Shown: positions 13,187 to 54,635 of the stretch, in pieces
Layout of the letters: each line of letters starts with the position of its first letter
Position numbering within the stretch: position 1 is the first letter of the stretch
DNA from: Amoebidium appalachense
Lineage: Eukaryota > Ichthyosporea
NCBI GenBank assembly: GCA_963693365.1
Contig: CAVNZM010000013.1
Coordinates: 1,302,001-1,366,000 of the forward strand
Direction: 5' to 3'
Length of the DNA stretch: 64,000 bases
The notes under the pieces: model-generated
What the model saw: only the letters and a program-made list of their open reading frames with translations
What the model was told of the DNA's origin: nothing
Databases searched by the model: none
Made by a program: the position numbers and the translations under genes

Positions 13187-13450
13187 CACACACTAACACA
13201 AACACCATGTACCCCCCCCCCCCCCCCCCCTCCCCACCTCCCCCCCCTCCCCCAACGCACTTAAACACAGACCCCAACAGACATCAATCAGCAACACTCA
13301 CCCGTGGCACATCCAGTCACCCGAAACACCAGCAAAAACACCAGCGAAAAGAGTCTCCCCGAGTAAGGGCTCGTCCTCGATTGTTGAGTTCTCGCCACTT
13401 CCAAAATTCTGGCTCACGGGCACTTCCTTGCTGTGTGATTCAATACTCAT
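5705..13450 (-). CDS. Mitochondrial carrier (SLC25), Mme1/YMR166C-like, probable Mg2+ exporter
   Basis: An inner-membrane solute carrier, 361 aa. Exons on the minus strand: 13302-13450, 12188-12273, 11374-11459, 10115-10225, 9128-9305, 8532-8663, 7878-7939, 6645-6752, 6381-6455 and 5705-5803. They total 1086 nt with every phase matching. The three SLC25 repeats show signatures [11 protein letters not shown] (residues 49-59), NPFEVIKTRMQ (141-151) and [11 protein letters not shown] (256-266), each with a following G-x-Y/F-x-G-type matrix-helix motif. Phrases such as GGLGDLF, REVPF and [10 protein letters not shown], and the missing Pro in motif 1, recall yeast Mme1 (YMR166C), a reported mitochondrial Mg2+ exporter; SLC25A26 (SAM carrier) is the next alternative. 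The C-terminal 32 residues are Pro/Ser/Thr-rich and unlike the family. Exon 7 uses a weak donor, GTTAGA. The gene is divergent from the CorA gene. The carrier call is secure; the substrate is inferred. Confidence 0.88.
5832..5926. promoter_or_regulatory. Five CArG-like boxes at exact 21-bp spacing
   Basis: CCATATATGG occurs at 5832, 5853 and 5895, CCATATTTGG at 5874, and CCATATATAGG (one base too long) at 5916. The period is exactly 21 bp, two helical turns. CC(A/T)6GG is the established site of SRF/MADS-box factors. The array lies in the last intron of the carrier gene, 29 bp from the acceptor of its final exon. The same decamer occurs in that gene's promoter at 13921-13930. It may be a minisatellite without function. 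Confidence 0.55.
6204..6335 (+). mobile_element. Dispersed repeat, family C, degenerate copy
   Basis: Begins directly after a long G-run with TGTATGCATCAGAGAGTGGC and continues through an A/C-rich block to CAGAAGATACTTGCACAGAG. It matches other family C copies by order of motifs. It lies in the last intron of the carrier gene and is bounded on the far side by another G-run. Confidence 0.5.
7617..7855 (+). mobile_element. Dispersed repeat, family C, long copy
   Basis: Follows a G-rich tract with GCGTTAGAGGGTTGGAAATA, then an A-rich part, then CAGAGCCCATCATCAGG, then GGGTTTCGACCTCTC and a CAACCCATACTTTGTTTCAA segment. Motif order equals that of family B (CAGAGCCCATCCTCAGG, GAGTTTCGACC, CAACTCAGATACTGTTTCA), so families B and C share an architecture. 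It lies in intron 7 of the carrier gene. Confidence 0.6.
9753..10165 (-). repeat. Tandem triplication of the 3' part of carrier exon 4
   Basis: The functional exon end (10115-10165) recurs downstream at 9923-9968 and 9753-9800, spaced 192 and 170 bp, each with CA/TG-rich intron between. Every copy keeps the codons for SCIYNPFE, which holds the second carrier signature, followed directly by a GT donor (GTGGGT, GTGGGT, GTGTGT). Only the rightmost copy has the complete upstream coding part ([15 protein letters not shown]). The leftmost copy can be read in phase from an upstream CACAG as a possible alternative exon; the middle copy has drifted (GGLLVSC instead of GDLFASC). Confidence 0.85.
10890..11317 (+). 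mobile_element. Dispersed repeat, family B, full-length copy 1
   Basis: About 428 bp from TTTGAATGCGTC, directly after a G-run, to GCAGAATTCG. It lies in intron 3 of the carrier gene, on the strand opposite to the gene. Apart from a few substitutions and one G-count difference it is identical to the copy at 20628-21054, so it is recent. It holds no ORF worth the name and is non-autonomous. It contains GAGTTTCGACC, which resembles a tRNA T-arm (B-box). Confidence 0.8.
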
Positions 13451-14224
13451 TTTCTAACAAAAATGTAGCTATTTCGGGTATCCAAACAAAATAAACCCGA
13501 GAAAAGACTAACAGAACCTGTACCATTGCCCTGTTTTTGTTATGGTAACTACAGGCTAGAACTCAGATGTTGCCAAACGAAAACTAAAAGGTGTTTTGGC
13601 AACAGCACTTACACACGGATCGTTCAAACCTCCTAAAGACAGAAAGCAAATTAGCAATATTTTATGATCGCTCCAAAAAATATAATAAATGCCTAAGGCA
13701 ATAAAGCATGATATAAATCATCAACTGAAACCTTGAGAAAGCTTTCTCTGATGATGAGATCTCGTTTCCGCACGTGTGCCCTTTTGGCCGTTCCATTCCA
13801 CGCCGCATTCCAATTCATTAGGAACACTTCGCTTATTGGCTTGCGGTCAGGGGGGATAGATTATCCGCTAGATTATTTAACCTGAGAAACCAATCAAATA
13901 CAAATAGTTTGACTAGAACCCCATATATGGTTATTCCATTGTTCGCCAGGAAGCCCGGCAATAAATAGATGCGCCAATCAGCGCGTAGTGGCTTAGTGGC
14001 TTAGCTTTTGCGTAAATTCAGAGAGAGGGCGAGAGAGAGAGAGCCTGAGAGAGAGAGAGAGAGAGGGGGGGGGAGGGAGAGACTGAGAGAGAGTTGAGAG
14101 AGTGAGAGAAAGAGCGGGACACACACATTGAGAGAGAGTTCAAGCCAAAACATCGCAACCAAGAACTCTGGTACACAGCAAGCTCGTTAGAACCTGTTCA
14201 TGTAGTGTAAGACCACTAAACGTC
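13451..14224. promoter_or_regulatory. Bidirectional promoter between carrier and CorA genes
   Basis: The whole 774-bp spacer separates two divergent start codons, so it must hold both promoters. Visible motifs are CCATATATGG (13921-13930, a perfect CArG box), CCAAT boxes in both directions (TTATTGGC near 13833, ACCAATCAAA near 13890, GCCAATCAGCG near 13975), and a GA-rich stretch (about 14020-14140) just upstream of CorA. No clear TATA box is seen for CorA. Shared control of two possible Mg2+ transporters is inference. Confidence 0.6.
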
Positions 14225-15913
14225 ATGGCAAATAAAAGCAGCGAACCGCTGGGCCTAGATGCCGACTCCTCAACTTCGGCTGAGGAAGGCATAGTGCTTA
14301 CCACACGCAGGAGTAGCGCTGATGTGCCAACAGAGATTCTCGTTCCTAATTCACAAACACACACAAACACACCCGGTGCTATCAGTGAGAACGGAAAAGA
14401 GGGAAATGAGAGAGGCAAACCACACGCTTCCCACTTGAGTGCAACGGGCTCGAGAGGGAGGGGCCTGCCAGGCTTTATCGAGGAAGATGAAGTGAGAGGG
14501 CATGGGAGCAAGGGCGGCCGGAGTTCTTCCGTCGCGAATCCTACACGGAAAGGGCAAGTTATTTCAGAGGCGAGAAAGAGTATACACATCAGCACACTAC
14601 CCCGTCTTTCCAAGGAGAGCATGGACCGTGCATCGTGTGAATCATTTCGCCCATCTGCGGTGTCGATTACAGTCATGCGCGCCGACCGAACCACACAGGT
14701 TTACAGCACGTGGGACGCATTCCAAGCACAAACACAAGTGGAGTTAGAGAGGTCGAGGAGCGAAAAGACGTTCTTTTGGCTTGATTTCACGGGTGCGGAC
14801 GAAATCATCGCCAAGAAACTGGAGGGCATGTTTGGGCTGCATCCACTCACTTGCGAGGACATTTTGGCCTTGGATACACGAGAAAAAGTGGAGCTATACG
14901 AGGACTACCTTTTCTCTTCCTTCCGCGCCCTCTCCGATCCAAGCTCCCATGCCCCATCGGCCGATGTGTGGTCCAGCTATGATGGGATGAATGTCTCCGT
15001 GTGTGTCTTCGGCACCTATGTTCTCACGTTCCACCCGGATTATTGTCGTGCGATGGAGGATGCAATAAGCGACATGCAGAAACCCGTGTCGCATTTGCAG
15101 CCAGATTGGGCTCTGTTCCTTGTTCTGGACAGGGTGATGGCGGTGGTGCCAAACATGGCAATGGCCCTCGAAGACGAAGCGGACGCCATTGACGAATTGA
15201 TGAACGATTTAGGGCCGGAGGATAGGTTCGACACGTTACAGAGAATCGACCTCGCAGCAAAACATTTGTCAAAGTTATCCCAGCGGGTTAGAAGCAAACG
15301 AGACATGTTGCTTGTGTTGACCGGATCGGCATCCTTCTACCAAGTGTCGGTGAATCATTCTGTAGCCGGCGGGCAGAGACCGGAAACGCTGTCGGGTCGG
15401 GGTGGCGATGGATTACACGCAGAAGAAAACATGAGCGGAATTGGTGGTGGCAGTTTGGCCGGCAGCGGTTTGGAAAAGGAGAGCGCCCGCGTTCGAGCAA
15501 TGGGAATGACCACGGCGGCAAGAAACGCGCCTTCGCGCATCCCTCACGTCGCCAAGGAGACTTTCTTGTACTTCCGCGATCTTCTGGATGACGCGAGGGA
15601 AGCGGTGACGAAGCTGGATTCTTGCCGTGGGGTATTGAACGATGTCCAGGCGGCGAAGGTGGCAGACATCAGGGTCGGTTTACTGCACACGAGCGAGGAA
15701 AGCACGGGAAGTTTGGGGAAACTTTTGCTTGCGCAGGCGCTTTTTCTCCCCATGATGTGCTTGACGGCGAGTTTTTCGTGGAATATCCTTATTCCGTTTC
15801 AGGGTGGGGAGGATGGTATGGAGAACCTGTATGCGTGGTTTGGGATTCTGTTTGCTTGTTTCTTGTTGGGTGTGGCGATCTTTACATGGGCGTACAAGGA
15901 AAAATTGATATAG
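14225..15913 (+). CDS. CorA-family divalent-cation transporter, Alr/Mnr2-like, with degenerate GMN motif
   Basis: Single exon, 562 aa. The ATG is the first in frame after a stop about 90 bp upstream. Residues 1-150 are low in structure. The cytoplasmic CorA domain (about 150-490) has FFWLDFTG, a helix-rich stalk (MALEDEADAIDELMNDLGPE) and the family hallmark of two C-terminal membrane helices (about 499-517 and 536-557) ending in a charged tail. The loop between the helices should carry Gly-Met-Asn, the selectivity motif of CorA pentamers. Here it reads Ser518-Trp519-Asn520, followed by ILIPF, which aligns with the Alr-type NVxVP. The protein may therefore have changed selectivity or an accessory role. 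It is divergent from the Mme1-like gene. Being intronless contrasts with its neighbours. A plasma-membrane or vacuolar site is likely from the family; the cation is not certain. Confidence 0.85.
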   Translation: MANKSSEPLGLDADSSTSAEEGIVLTTRRSSADVPTEILVPNSQTHTNTPGAISENGKEGNERGKPHASHLSATGSRGRGLPGFIEEDEVRGHGSKGGRSSSVANPTRKGQVISEARKSIHISTLPRLSKESMDRASCESFRPSAVSITVMRADRTTQVYSTWDAFQAQTQVELERSRSEKTFFWLDFTGADEIIAKKLEGMFGLHPLTCEDILALDTREKVELYEDYLFSSFRALSDPSSHAPSADVWSSYDGMNVSVCVFGTYVLTFHPDYCRAMEDAISDMQKPVSHLQPDWALFLVLDRVMAVVPNMAMALEDEADAIDELMNDLGPEDRFDTLQRIDLAAKHLSKLSQRVRSKRDMLLVLTGSASFYQVSVNHSVAGGQRPETLSGRGGDGLHAEENMSGIGGGSLAGSGLEKESARVRAMGMTTAARNAPSRIPHVAKETFLYFRDLLDDAREAVTKLDSCRGVLNDVQAAKVADIRVGLLHTSEESTGSLGKLLLAQALFLPMMCLTASFSWNILIPFQGGEDGMENLYAWFGILFACFLLGVAIFTWAYKEKLI

Positions 15914-15944
15914 ATCTGTAAATGACTGTGCCCCCCCCCCCCCC

Positions 15945-16379
15945 CTCAGAGGTGTCCTTTCAGGACAGACCACTGTGTGGAGACATCTTTACTTCCATGC
16001 AACCGGGCATGGTTGCTCTGTGTCGTGCATCTGTAAGCACACGCGTTTGTCGCTGCACTGCATTAGTTTGCACACACATCTTCACCGTTTTGCTCACCTT
16101 GCTTGCATAAGCAACCCTGCTCGTCTTTGATCAAGACGGGTTGACCCACCCAAGTTCAGTTGATGCTGCTGTCTGAGTTGGAGCGTCGTATATACGCGGG
16201 CTAAGGGGTCGAAACTCAGACGCAATTGATGACTTGGGCCCTCCCTGAGGATGGGCTCTGCTTATGACGCATACTGTGCGCATGGCTGATGCTGCATAGT
16301 TGAATGTTTGCCTTTGCATGTGTCCTGCACCATGCTTCTCATCGTGTATGCGTACTTCGTACTGTGTTCCGCATTCAAA
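15945..16379 (-). mobile_element. Dispersed repeat, family A, copy 1 (intergenic)
   Basis: About 435 bp. Read on the plus strand it runs from CTCAGAGGTGTCC to GCATTCAAA and is followed at once by a C-run of about 25. It matches, in reverse orientation, the copy at 35741-36172. It shares blocks with family B: GACGAGCAGGGTTGCTTATG, GTACGAAGTAC, AAGCAGAGCCCATCCTCAGG and the TTTGAATGCG end (all read on the minus strand of this copy). Confidence 0.8.
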
Positions 16380-16838
16380 CCCCCCCCCCCCCCCCCCCCC
16401 CCCCTCCCCTCTCCCCCTCCCCTTCCCCCTCCCCCCTCCCCCCAACCTCCCCCCCGGACTACGTTCTCACAAGAGGTTGAGGGACGGGGAGGGAGCACAC
16501 AGACACACACTTAAACACAGACACACACTTAAACACAGACACACACACACACGGAATACAATACACACACACAGCCACACCATTATATTTAGTGTAAGGC
16601 ATACATGGTGCTCAGGGAATATGTCGAATGCTTTGATGTGAAGTTTGTTGTAAGATGTAACTGTGTGTGTGTTTGTCAGTGTGTATGTTGGTGGTGGTGG
16701 TGGTTGTGGTGGGGGTGGAGGGGGGGGGAAAGGGGGGGAAATGTGGTAGGTTAATGAGATAGGTTCTATTGGGGTTGGGGTTGAGTAGCTGTGGTCTATT
16801 CTATCCAAGGAAACACACGTGCGCACCCACGCACTCAT

Positions 16839-16912
<74 letters not shown>

Positions 16913-18313
16913 ACGTCATCTACATGCACGAGGATGAAGCTTGCGAGCCATTGTTTCATTCTACACACACGGGCGTAAGTATATGCTTTATTATATGGCT
17001 GGCTTTGAGTGAATGTATATACCAGAAACGCATACAGATTATGATAACGCAACGCAAAGAGTTAAAAGCAGTGCTAGCATTACCACGTTCGTTGTGTATG
17101 TATAGTGTGCGTAATCAATGTGAAACTTGAGCACATACGTATGGCAAAAACCCCGTTGTCGTTAACAGTTTATTTTTGAACCCTGTAAATTCATGTGCTT
17201 GTTACGTACATGTGGAGCTAACAGCCAAGCGCCATAGCTAGAGGATGTTATATGTATGATAGGGTGATATTAGATGTTGTTATATCTGATGCATTATGAT
17301 ATTAAAGCCTGTGCAATACTTAGTTGATGGCTATTACTTGAGGTGAGGTGTATATATTTATAGCTTGGAATTCAGATTGCATCGAATGAAAAACCCGTGA
17401 ATTTGCCGTACAGTGGGCCCGGGCATGCATGGTTTCTGTCTGGAATTGGAGTCACTGGCAAAATTACACTTTTCCAGATTGATTTTCCCTCCACTTCCCC
17501 CCCCTTCCCCCCCCCCCCCCCCCCCCCCCCTCCCCTCCTTCCCCTCCCCGAAATCATGCATCCGTTGTGCAGGTGCCATTTTCATATCAACGGGCACTTG
17601 TGCTTTTCACGTTAATAACCCCCCCCCCCCCCCCCCTCCCCCCTCCCCCCCCTCCCCGGCCGGGGGGCCCCCGGTAGCTGGCCCCGGTCATGGGCCCTCC
17701 TAATAACTCTAATAACGGTTTTGGTGTAGGTGCATTTGTTGCAGAACCTTTATTGAGTTGTCAGCCGTGCATGCATATTGGTGGTAATCCGTACTCCGGC
17801 CTTGCAATTGTAACAAACTCGAAACCCCCCCCCCCCCCCCCCCCCCCCCCTCCTGGGGGCATGACGACCACCACCACCACCACCACCGGCCAAGCCTACA
17901 AAGAGAAACATGCATATGCCACCCGTTCGAAACGGAATCGCATTCTTACCACAGCACTCAGTCTTCTTTTCAATGATATCCGAACCGTTTCCCGTGTGCG
18001 ATTATGTTGTACGTGCACATTTACTGGTCGTATATACACGCCGGTACCAAATTAAGATCATGTGCACCAACTTATAAACAACAAATCATCACCTCTCTTC
18101 AACAGGTACATGCATGCCGCGATCGATCGGAGCCTGCAACAACAATTAAAGAGATATATTGTTGATTTTCATTCTAGCTGTTCGGGCCTAAAAAGCCAAA
18201 ATTTCGATCGAACGAAACCTGCATCTCTCTCCCTCGAAGCTTCCCTCGGAGTCTCTTTCTGCTCCCTCTCTCCCTTCCTTCCTCCCTCTCTCGCTCTCTC
18301 CCCACTCTCCCTC

Positions 18314-18352
<39 letters not shown>

Positions 18353-18460
18353 ACACACACACACCTCTTGAGACTCTCTCTCCCTCTCTCCCTCTCTCTC
18401 CCTCTTCTCCCCCCTCCCCCCCCCCCCCCCCCCCCCCCCTCTCTCCCCCCCCCCGCTCTC

Positions 18461-18494
<34 letters not shown>

Positions 18495-18613
18495 CTCCCC
18501 TTCCTTTCCCCTTCCTGGCCCCTCCTCCCTCCCTCCCTCCCTCCCCCCCCCCCCCCCCCCCCCCCCGCCCTCCCTCCCCTTCCTTTCCCCTTCCTGGCCC
18601 CTCCTCCCCTCCC

Positions 18614-18614
<1 letters not shown>

Positions 18615-18661
<47 letters not shown>
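18615..18661. repeat. 47-nt poly-C run at the end of a C-rich tract
   Basis: The last and longest of a cluster of C-runs separated by CTCCCT-type interruptions between 18317 and 18661. An internal segment CCCTTCCTTTCCCCTTCCTGG occurs twice about 80 bp apart (near 18498 and 18575), so the cluster also grew by local duplication. Confidence 0.85.
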
Positions 18662-18664
<3 letters not shown>

Positions 18665-20073
18665 AAGACTTCAAATGCATGCATGCATGTGTGTGTGTGT
18701 GTGTGTTTGTGTGGTCGTCTGTTGGTTTGAGTGTACATGTGTGTCCACAGCCAAAACTGAGGGAAGAAGGGAAATTTTTTTAAATAGTAGACGAGAGAGA
18801 GGGAGACCTAGAGACGGAAAGGAGAGGGGAAGAAGGAGAGGAAAAGAGGATATGGAGTCGGAGGGGAGGGAGAGGGAGAGAAAGACGGAGATCTACAGAG
18901 AGAGACCGGGGGGGAGGGGGGGGGGGGGGGGGGAAAGAGAGGGGGGGGGGGGGGGGGGGAGGGGGGGGAGGAGAAGGAAGAGGGAGAAAGCAAGAGGGAG
19001 AGGGAGGGGGGAGGGGGGAGTGTGTGTGTGTGTGTGTGTGTGTCTGTATGTGGGCCTCGGTGCGTAGATGTGTGTTCTTTGCATGCACGAGCGTCGAGGG
19101 GAGGGGGGTGGGGGTGGGGGGGGATTCGAGTTAGAAACTCAGTCAAGTTAGAAACCCAGTAAGTAAGAAACCCAGGGGTCAAGAGTCTCCCTTGTGTTTT
19201 TTATATGGGTTGATTCATGGGGAAATGTGTTCCCACACAATATCAGTTTAAGTTCATGGTATAGTCCAATAGTTGTAGTTCTTTTTACAAAAACCAGCAG
19301 CAATCACATACATTTTCTCCCCCCCCCCCCCCCTCCCCCCCCCCCCCCCCCCCCTCCTCCCTGGAGTCATTTCAGAATTAATGCCACACCTAACCAATCA
19401 CCCTTCAGGAGTGTTCCTGCTCTGCTACACTAAGCATACACTATATCATGTACCACCCTGCTAAGTTACTTCACACCATGTAACAAACAAGAATTGCAAA
19501 TATGAGCGTTCAGTATATAAATAATATATAATAGCTTCTACGTCGGCATTCCGCATCTTGACGACATTCTCACGCCAGTGTTACGTCACATTGACGTCAG
19601 GGTATATAATTGGCCTTGCCTATATATAGTTAACCCCCCTCCCCCCACCCCCCTCTTCTTCCCCCCCCCCCCCCCCCCCCCCCCTTGTCCCCCCTTAAGG
19701 GTAACTGAGCTATATAAGGGATCCTCGAGGAAACATCCAATCCCAGAAAACCCCAGATGTTAAGGTGTATGTATGCAATAGCATAGTGAGACACTGAAAC
19801 ACTACGGTATCAAAGCCAAAATTACCCAATTCAAACAATTAACAAAACAAACACCCTAATAATTACTTACAACCAACGACCCAACGTAATAATATTGGCC
19901 ACCAATTCGCCAATCATTGGCCCAGGTTCGATTAGATTATTACCATACATGGTACTACCGTGACAGCAGGCTTGATAGATCCGACTACCCCGATTAGCGC
20001 GTCGCGACCGCCGATCCACCACATACACACATGGGGGTGCCGGCGTGAGATCCGATTAGTCCGATCGGTCCGA

Positions 20074-51291
<31,218 letters not shown>

Positions 51292-52833
51292 CCTTCCTAA
51301 TATTTGTAGAAAAGTTCTCTGTCTTTTCTCTCCAGCTACACAAATCTAATGTTTTTTTTTTTCCGTGTGTAAATAAAACGTGTTGGGAGGAATAATTGAA
51401 CTTCTGAGGAAAAGGTGATGGACAAAAGAAGCAGCAGATTTTAGGCTACTATGTGGATGTGTGAACTTGTATGAATGAAACCAAATCTCCAACCTTATAT
51501 CACCAGCTTTCCTTCATTCAATACTCACGCCTGCAAAGCTGTGCGAAAAATGCACCACACTTTACTAAGTGAGGAACTAGTGAGGAACAACTCGGAAAAG
51601 CGCGGGACTTCACTCAGACTCTCTCTCGAAAGCGCGCCAAAATGAAGAATGGAAGGTATTGATTGGCTCTTCCACAGCGAGTTACCATTGGATGCCATAG
51701 TTGGCTCATGACGTCACGACTAAGGGAGAATCTGAGCTCGAAGATGACTCACTCAGTGAGGCTATGTCACTTCGTGAAGACCGTCACAGAAAATATGCTT
51801 TGAAAACTCTTTTGTGCATGACATTATCAATAAATATATAGCTATAAATTCTTTCTTTTTAGTCATAGCTATAAATTCTTTCTTTTTAGTCTATTTTGCC
51901 TTTTGTTGTTCCGTTCTGTTGGCGAATGGCCATACGATATCGTACACGCGCCCCACGTGCCTGCGCACACGTCACGGATCACATGTGCAGATCTGGCCCG
52001 GGAGTCTGGAGATGACTGTTTTTTTGTGGGCCCAGCTAGGAAAAGACAGCATCAATTCTGTGGAGGTATATTCGTGACAATTATTTGAAACATTTCATGT
52101 ATTTTGCTTTTGCGAATTGACAATACAGTAGCTGTGCCTAGACTGAATGCCTGCGCCAGCTGACTGAACTGAGTTTTACCGAGGCAGCCAATCAGCTTGC
52201 TGCTTGTGTTTACAATTTAGATAAGCCAATGAAAAATCGTTGATCCTTAGACTAAATTAGATGGGGTCCTATATGCATATGATTGAATCTTGCAAATTTA
52301 TGTTGCATCTCAAATTCTTGATCCCTTTTTAATTCTCATTTCAAACGCTTGCTTACATATTTATATTTAGTTATCCTACTGTTATGACTAACTTTTTATT
52401 ACAGATAACAAATTCATCTGCTGCGCCGGCACATGACACATGGGAAAAAACTGTAGCGTAGAAGCCTTGGTTTAGAAGCCGCCCCTAAAAAGATTCTTTT
52501 TTTCTAGGCCTAGCACATTCAGATCAGATATGTTTCCCCCCACCCTGCAGACTTAGGAAACTACATTTGGAATTTTTCTAGCAATTTTCATTTGCTTACA
52601 AGCCTGACATGCATTCCCTTAGTCTATATATAAGATCAACGGCAAACACACACTTCCGCACAACACACATCACATACAAAACAAACACTGCTTTGTTAGC
52701 ATTTGTGGTGCTTTGCATCGAGCACCAGGGCTCGCTGCACTCTAAACACACATATACACACACAACGCATGTGCACGCAGCACACGCACACACATACATC
52801 TCTGATTTGTTACTACAGATATAACACTCCAAA
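51292..52833. promoter_or_regulatory. Bidirectional promoter between MSH6 and HAK
   Basis: A 1542-bp spacer between divergent start codons. On the MSH6 side GCGCGCCAAAA (51632-51642, about 340 bp upstream) matches the reverse of the E2F consensus TTTTGGCGC. TGACGTCA (51709-51716) is a perfect CRE palindrome. CCAAT boxes are at about 51660 (reverse), 52188 and 52225. On the HAK side TATATATAAG (52625-52634) is a good TATA box about 200 bp before the ATG. A TTACTACAG near 52810-52818 could end a 5'-UTR intron. A 23-bp AT-rich segment is duplicated near 51840-51885. Factor binding is inferred from consensus only. Confidence 0.55.
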
Positions 52834-54603
52834 ATGGAGCCAAGTACGCCGTTAGCAAACGCTGAAAAGGAGGCCCCTCTGTCCTCTAAAAGTGCCATAG
52901 AGCCTGCGTCAACAATGACGCGGCGTGCCATCTTTCACCGCGCAAGTCTAAACGGCCCCACCAGGCATGAGTTCATGCGTGCACGTGCAAGTGCTGCCTC
53001 CTGTGGCCCACGTCAGAGCATGCACACCATACCACGAGAAAACAACACCCGAGATTCCGTTAGGAGGACTCATAGTTTGCAAGTAAAAGCTAACGTTAAC
53101 GTTGAACTCGGCGGAGAAACAAACGACAACAGAAATCCAAGGGATATCGAGGAAGGAAAAACGGAGCAAGAAGTTTCAGCAACAGCATACAGCGCCAGCT
53201 CAACGAATTCGAAGCCACAACAGGAGCATGTGCGGTTAGACGTCGGGGAGCGGTTCAACTTCTACGACGCGGAACACCAAGAAGACAAGAGAATGAAGGC
53301 CCTCGCTCTTGGGACCCTCGCCGCCATCGGCGCCGTGTACGGAGACTTGGGTACGTCCCCGCTCTACACCTACAACACTATTCTCGCGGGCCCAACCGTC
53401 CCTACGGAGGACGAAATCCTCGCCGGACTCAGCCTCATTTTTTGGGCTCTGACTCTAATCGTCACCATCAAGTATATGGTCTTCATTCTTCAGGCGGACC
53501 TGAATGGGGAGGGAGGAATCTTTGTCATATACCAACTTATAAAATCGGCTTCTTCGGCGGTGCCGCGGTTTATCTCGCGAGCTATGTTTGGCGTTTCGAT
53601 TGTTGGTGTTGCCCTTCTTGCCGCCGACGGCGCTCTCACCCCGGCCATCACCGTTTTCACCGCAACTTCCGGTCTTACAGTTGAATTTCCGACCATTCCG
53701 CAGACCGCTATTGTCGGCGCGACGTGTGGGATTCTGGTGCTTCTTTTCTTAACGCAGCAGCTGGGGTCTTCAATACTCGGGAAGGTTTACGGGCCGGTGC
53801 TTCTCGTGTGGTTTGCGGTATTGTTTGGCTCCGGACTTTACAACGTTGTGCAGGACGCGACGATATTCCGTGCGCTCAACCCCGCCCATGCCATATGGGG
53901 ATTGGGTCACACGTGGAGCGACGGGAACATTGGGTTCCTCAAACTCGGGGATGTACTTCTTGCACTCACAGGTATGGATTTTGGCTCGTGCACAACGTAA
54001 TATGTAGGCCCACACTAGAAATGAGTACTACACTGGGTAAATAACATGGGGATTGAAAGAGAAAGACTGTGTGTGTGTGTGTGTGCGCGCGCGTGTGCAG
54101 TGTGTATGTTGTGTGTGTGTGTTTGTGTGTTTGTGTGTGTGTGTTTGGGTGTGTAGCTGTGGTTGAGTGTATGCGTTTGACGGCGCGCGTGTGTGTGTGT
54201 AGCTGTGTGTGTGTGTGTGTGATGTGATGGGTGTGCATGGTTATACCCTTTTTGCCCTTAGGAAAAAAAAGGGGGGGGGGGGGGGGGGGGGGGAGTTTAG
54301 ACAAGGAAAAACAACAAAATCGTTGCATTGACACCGAACCTCTTTAGGTGCGGAGGCATGCTACGCAGACATTGGCCACTTTGGCAAAACGAGCGTGCGG
54401 ATTGGCTGGCTATTTATAGCATATCCCGCGCTGGTTATCCAATATCTCGGCCAGGGCGTGATGCTGCTGCAGACCCCATCTCTTGCAAACGACACGGCAT
54501 TTTTCTACCACCAGTTGCCCGGGGGTTGGTTTTGGGTCTTGTTTGTGACGTCGTTTTTCGCGTCAATTTTCGCTTCTCAGGTATGATGCGCATGTTGGTG
54601 TTG

Positions 54604-54635
<32 letters not shown>

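Larger units (their letters stand above)
15914..20073. other. Convergent spacer between CorA and MSH6
   Basis: The 3' flanks of both genes. It contains a family A element (15945-16379), a CA array (about 16838-16904), and C-runs (17618-17636, 17825-17850, 18317-18352, 18615-18661). It also contains A/G-rich tracts (18780-19020) and a short tandem of GTTAGAAACYCAGT near 19130-19170. Unique AT-richer stretches at 16960-17480 and 19180-19930 show no supported exon. I see no gene here. Confidence 0.6.

Noticed and set aside
5705-13450. S-adenosylmethionine carrier (SLC25A26) as the identity of the carrier gene
   Set aside because: REVPF and the overall repeat layout fit, but the missing Pro in motif 1, GGLGDLF and [10 protein letters not shown] fit the Mme1/YMR166C group better. 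A phylogeny would decide.
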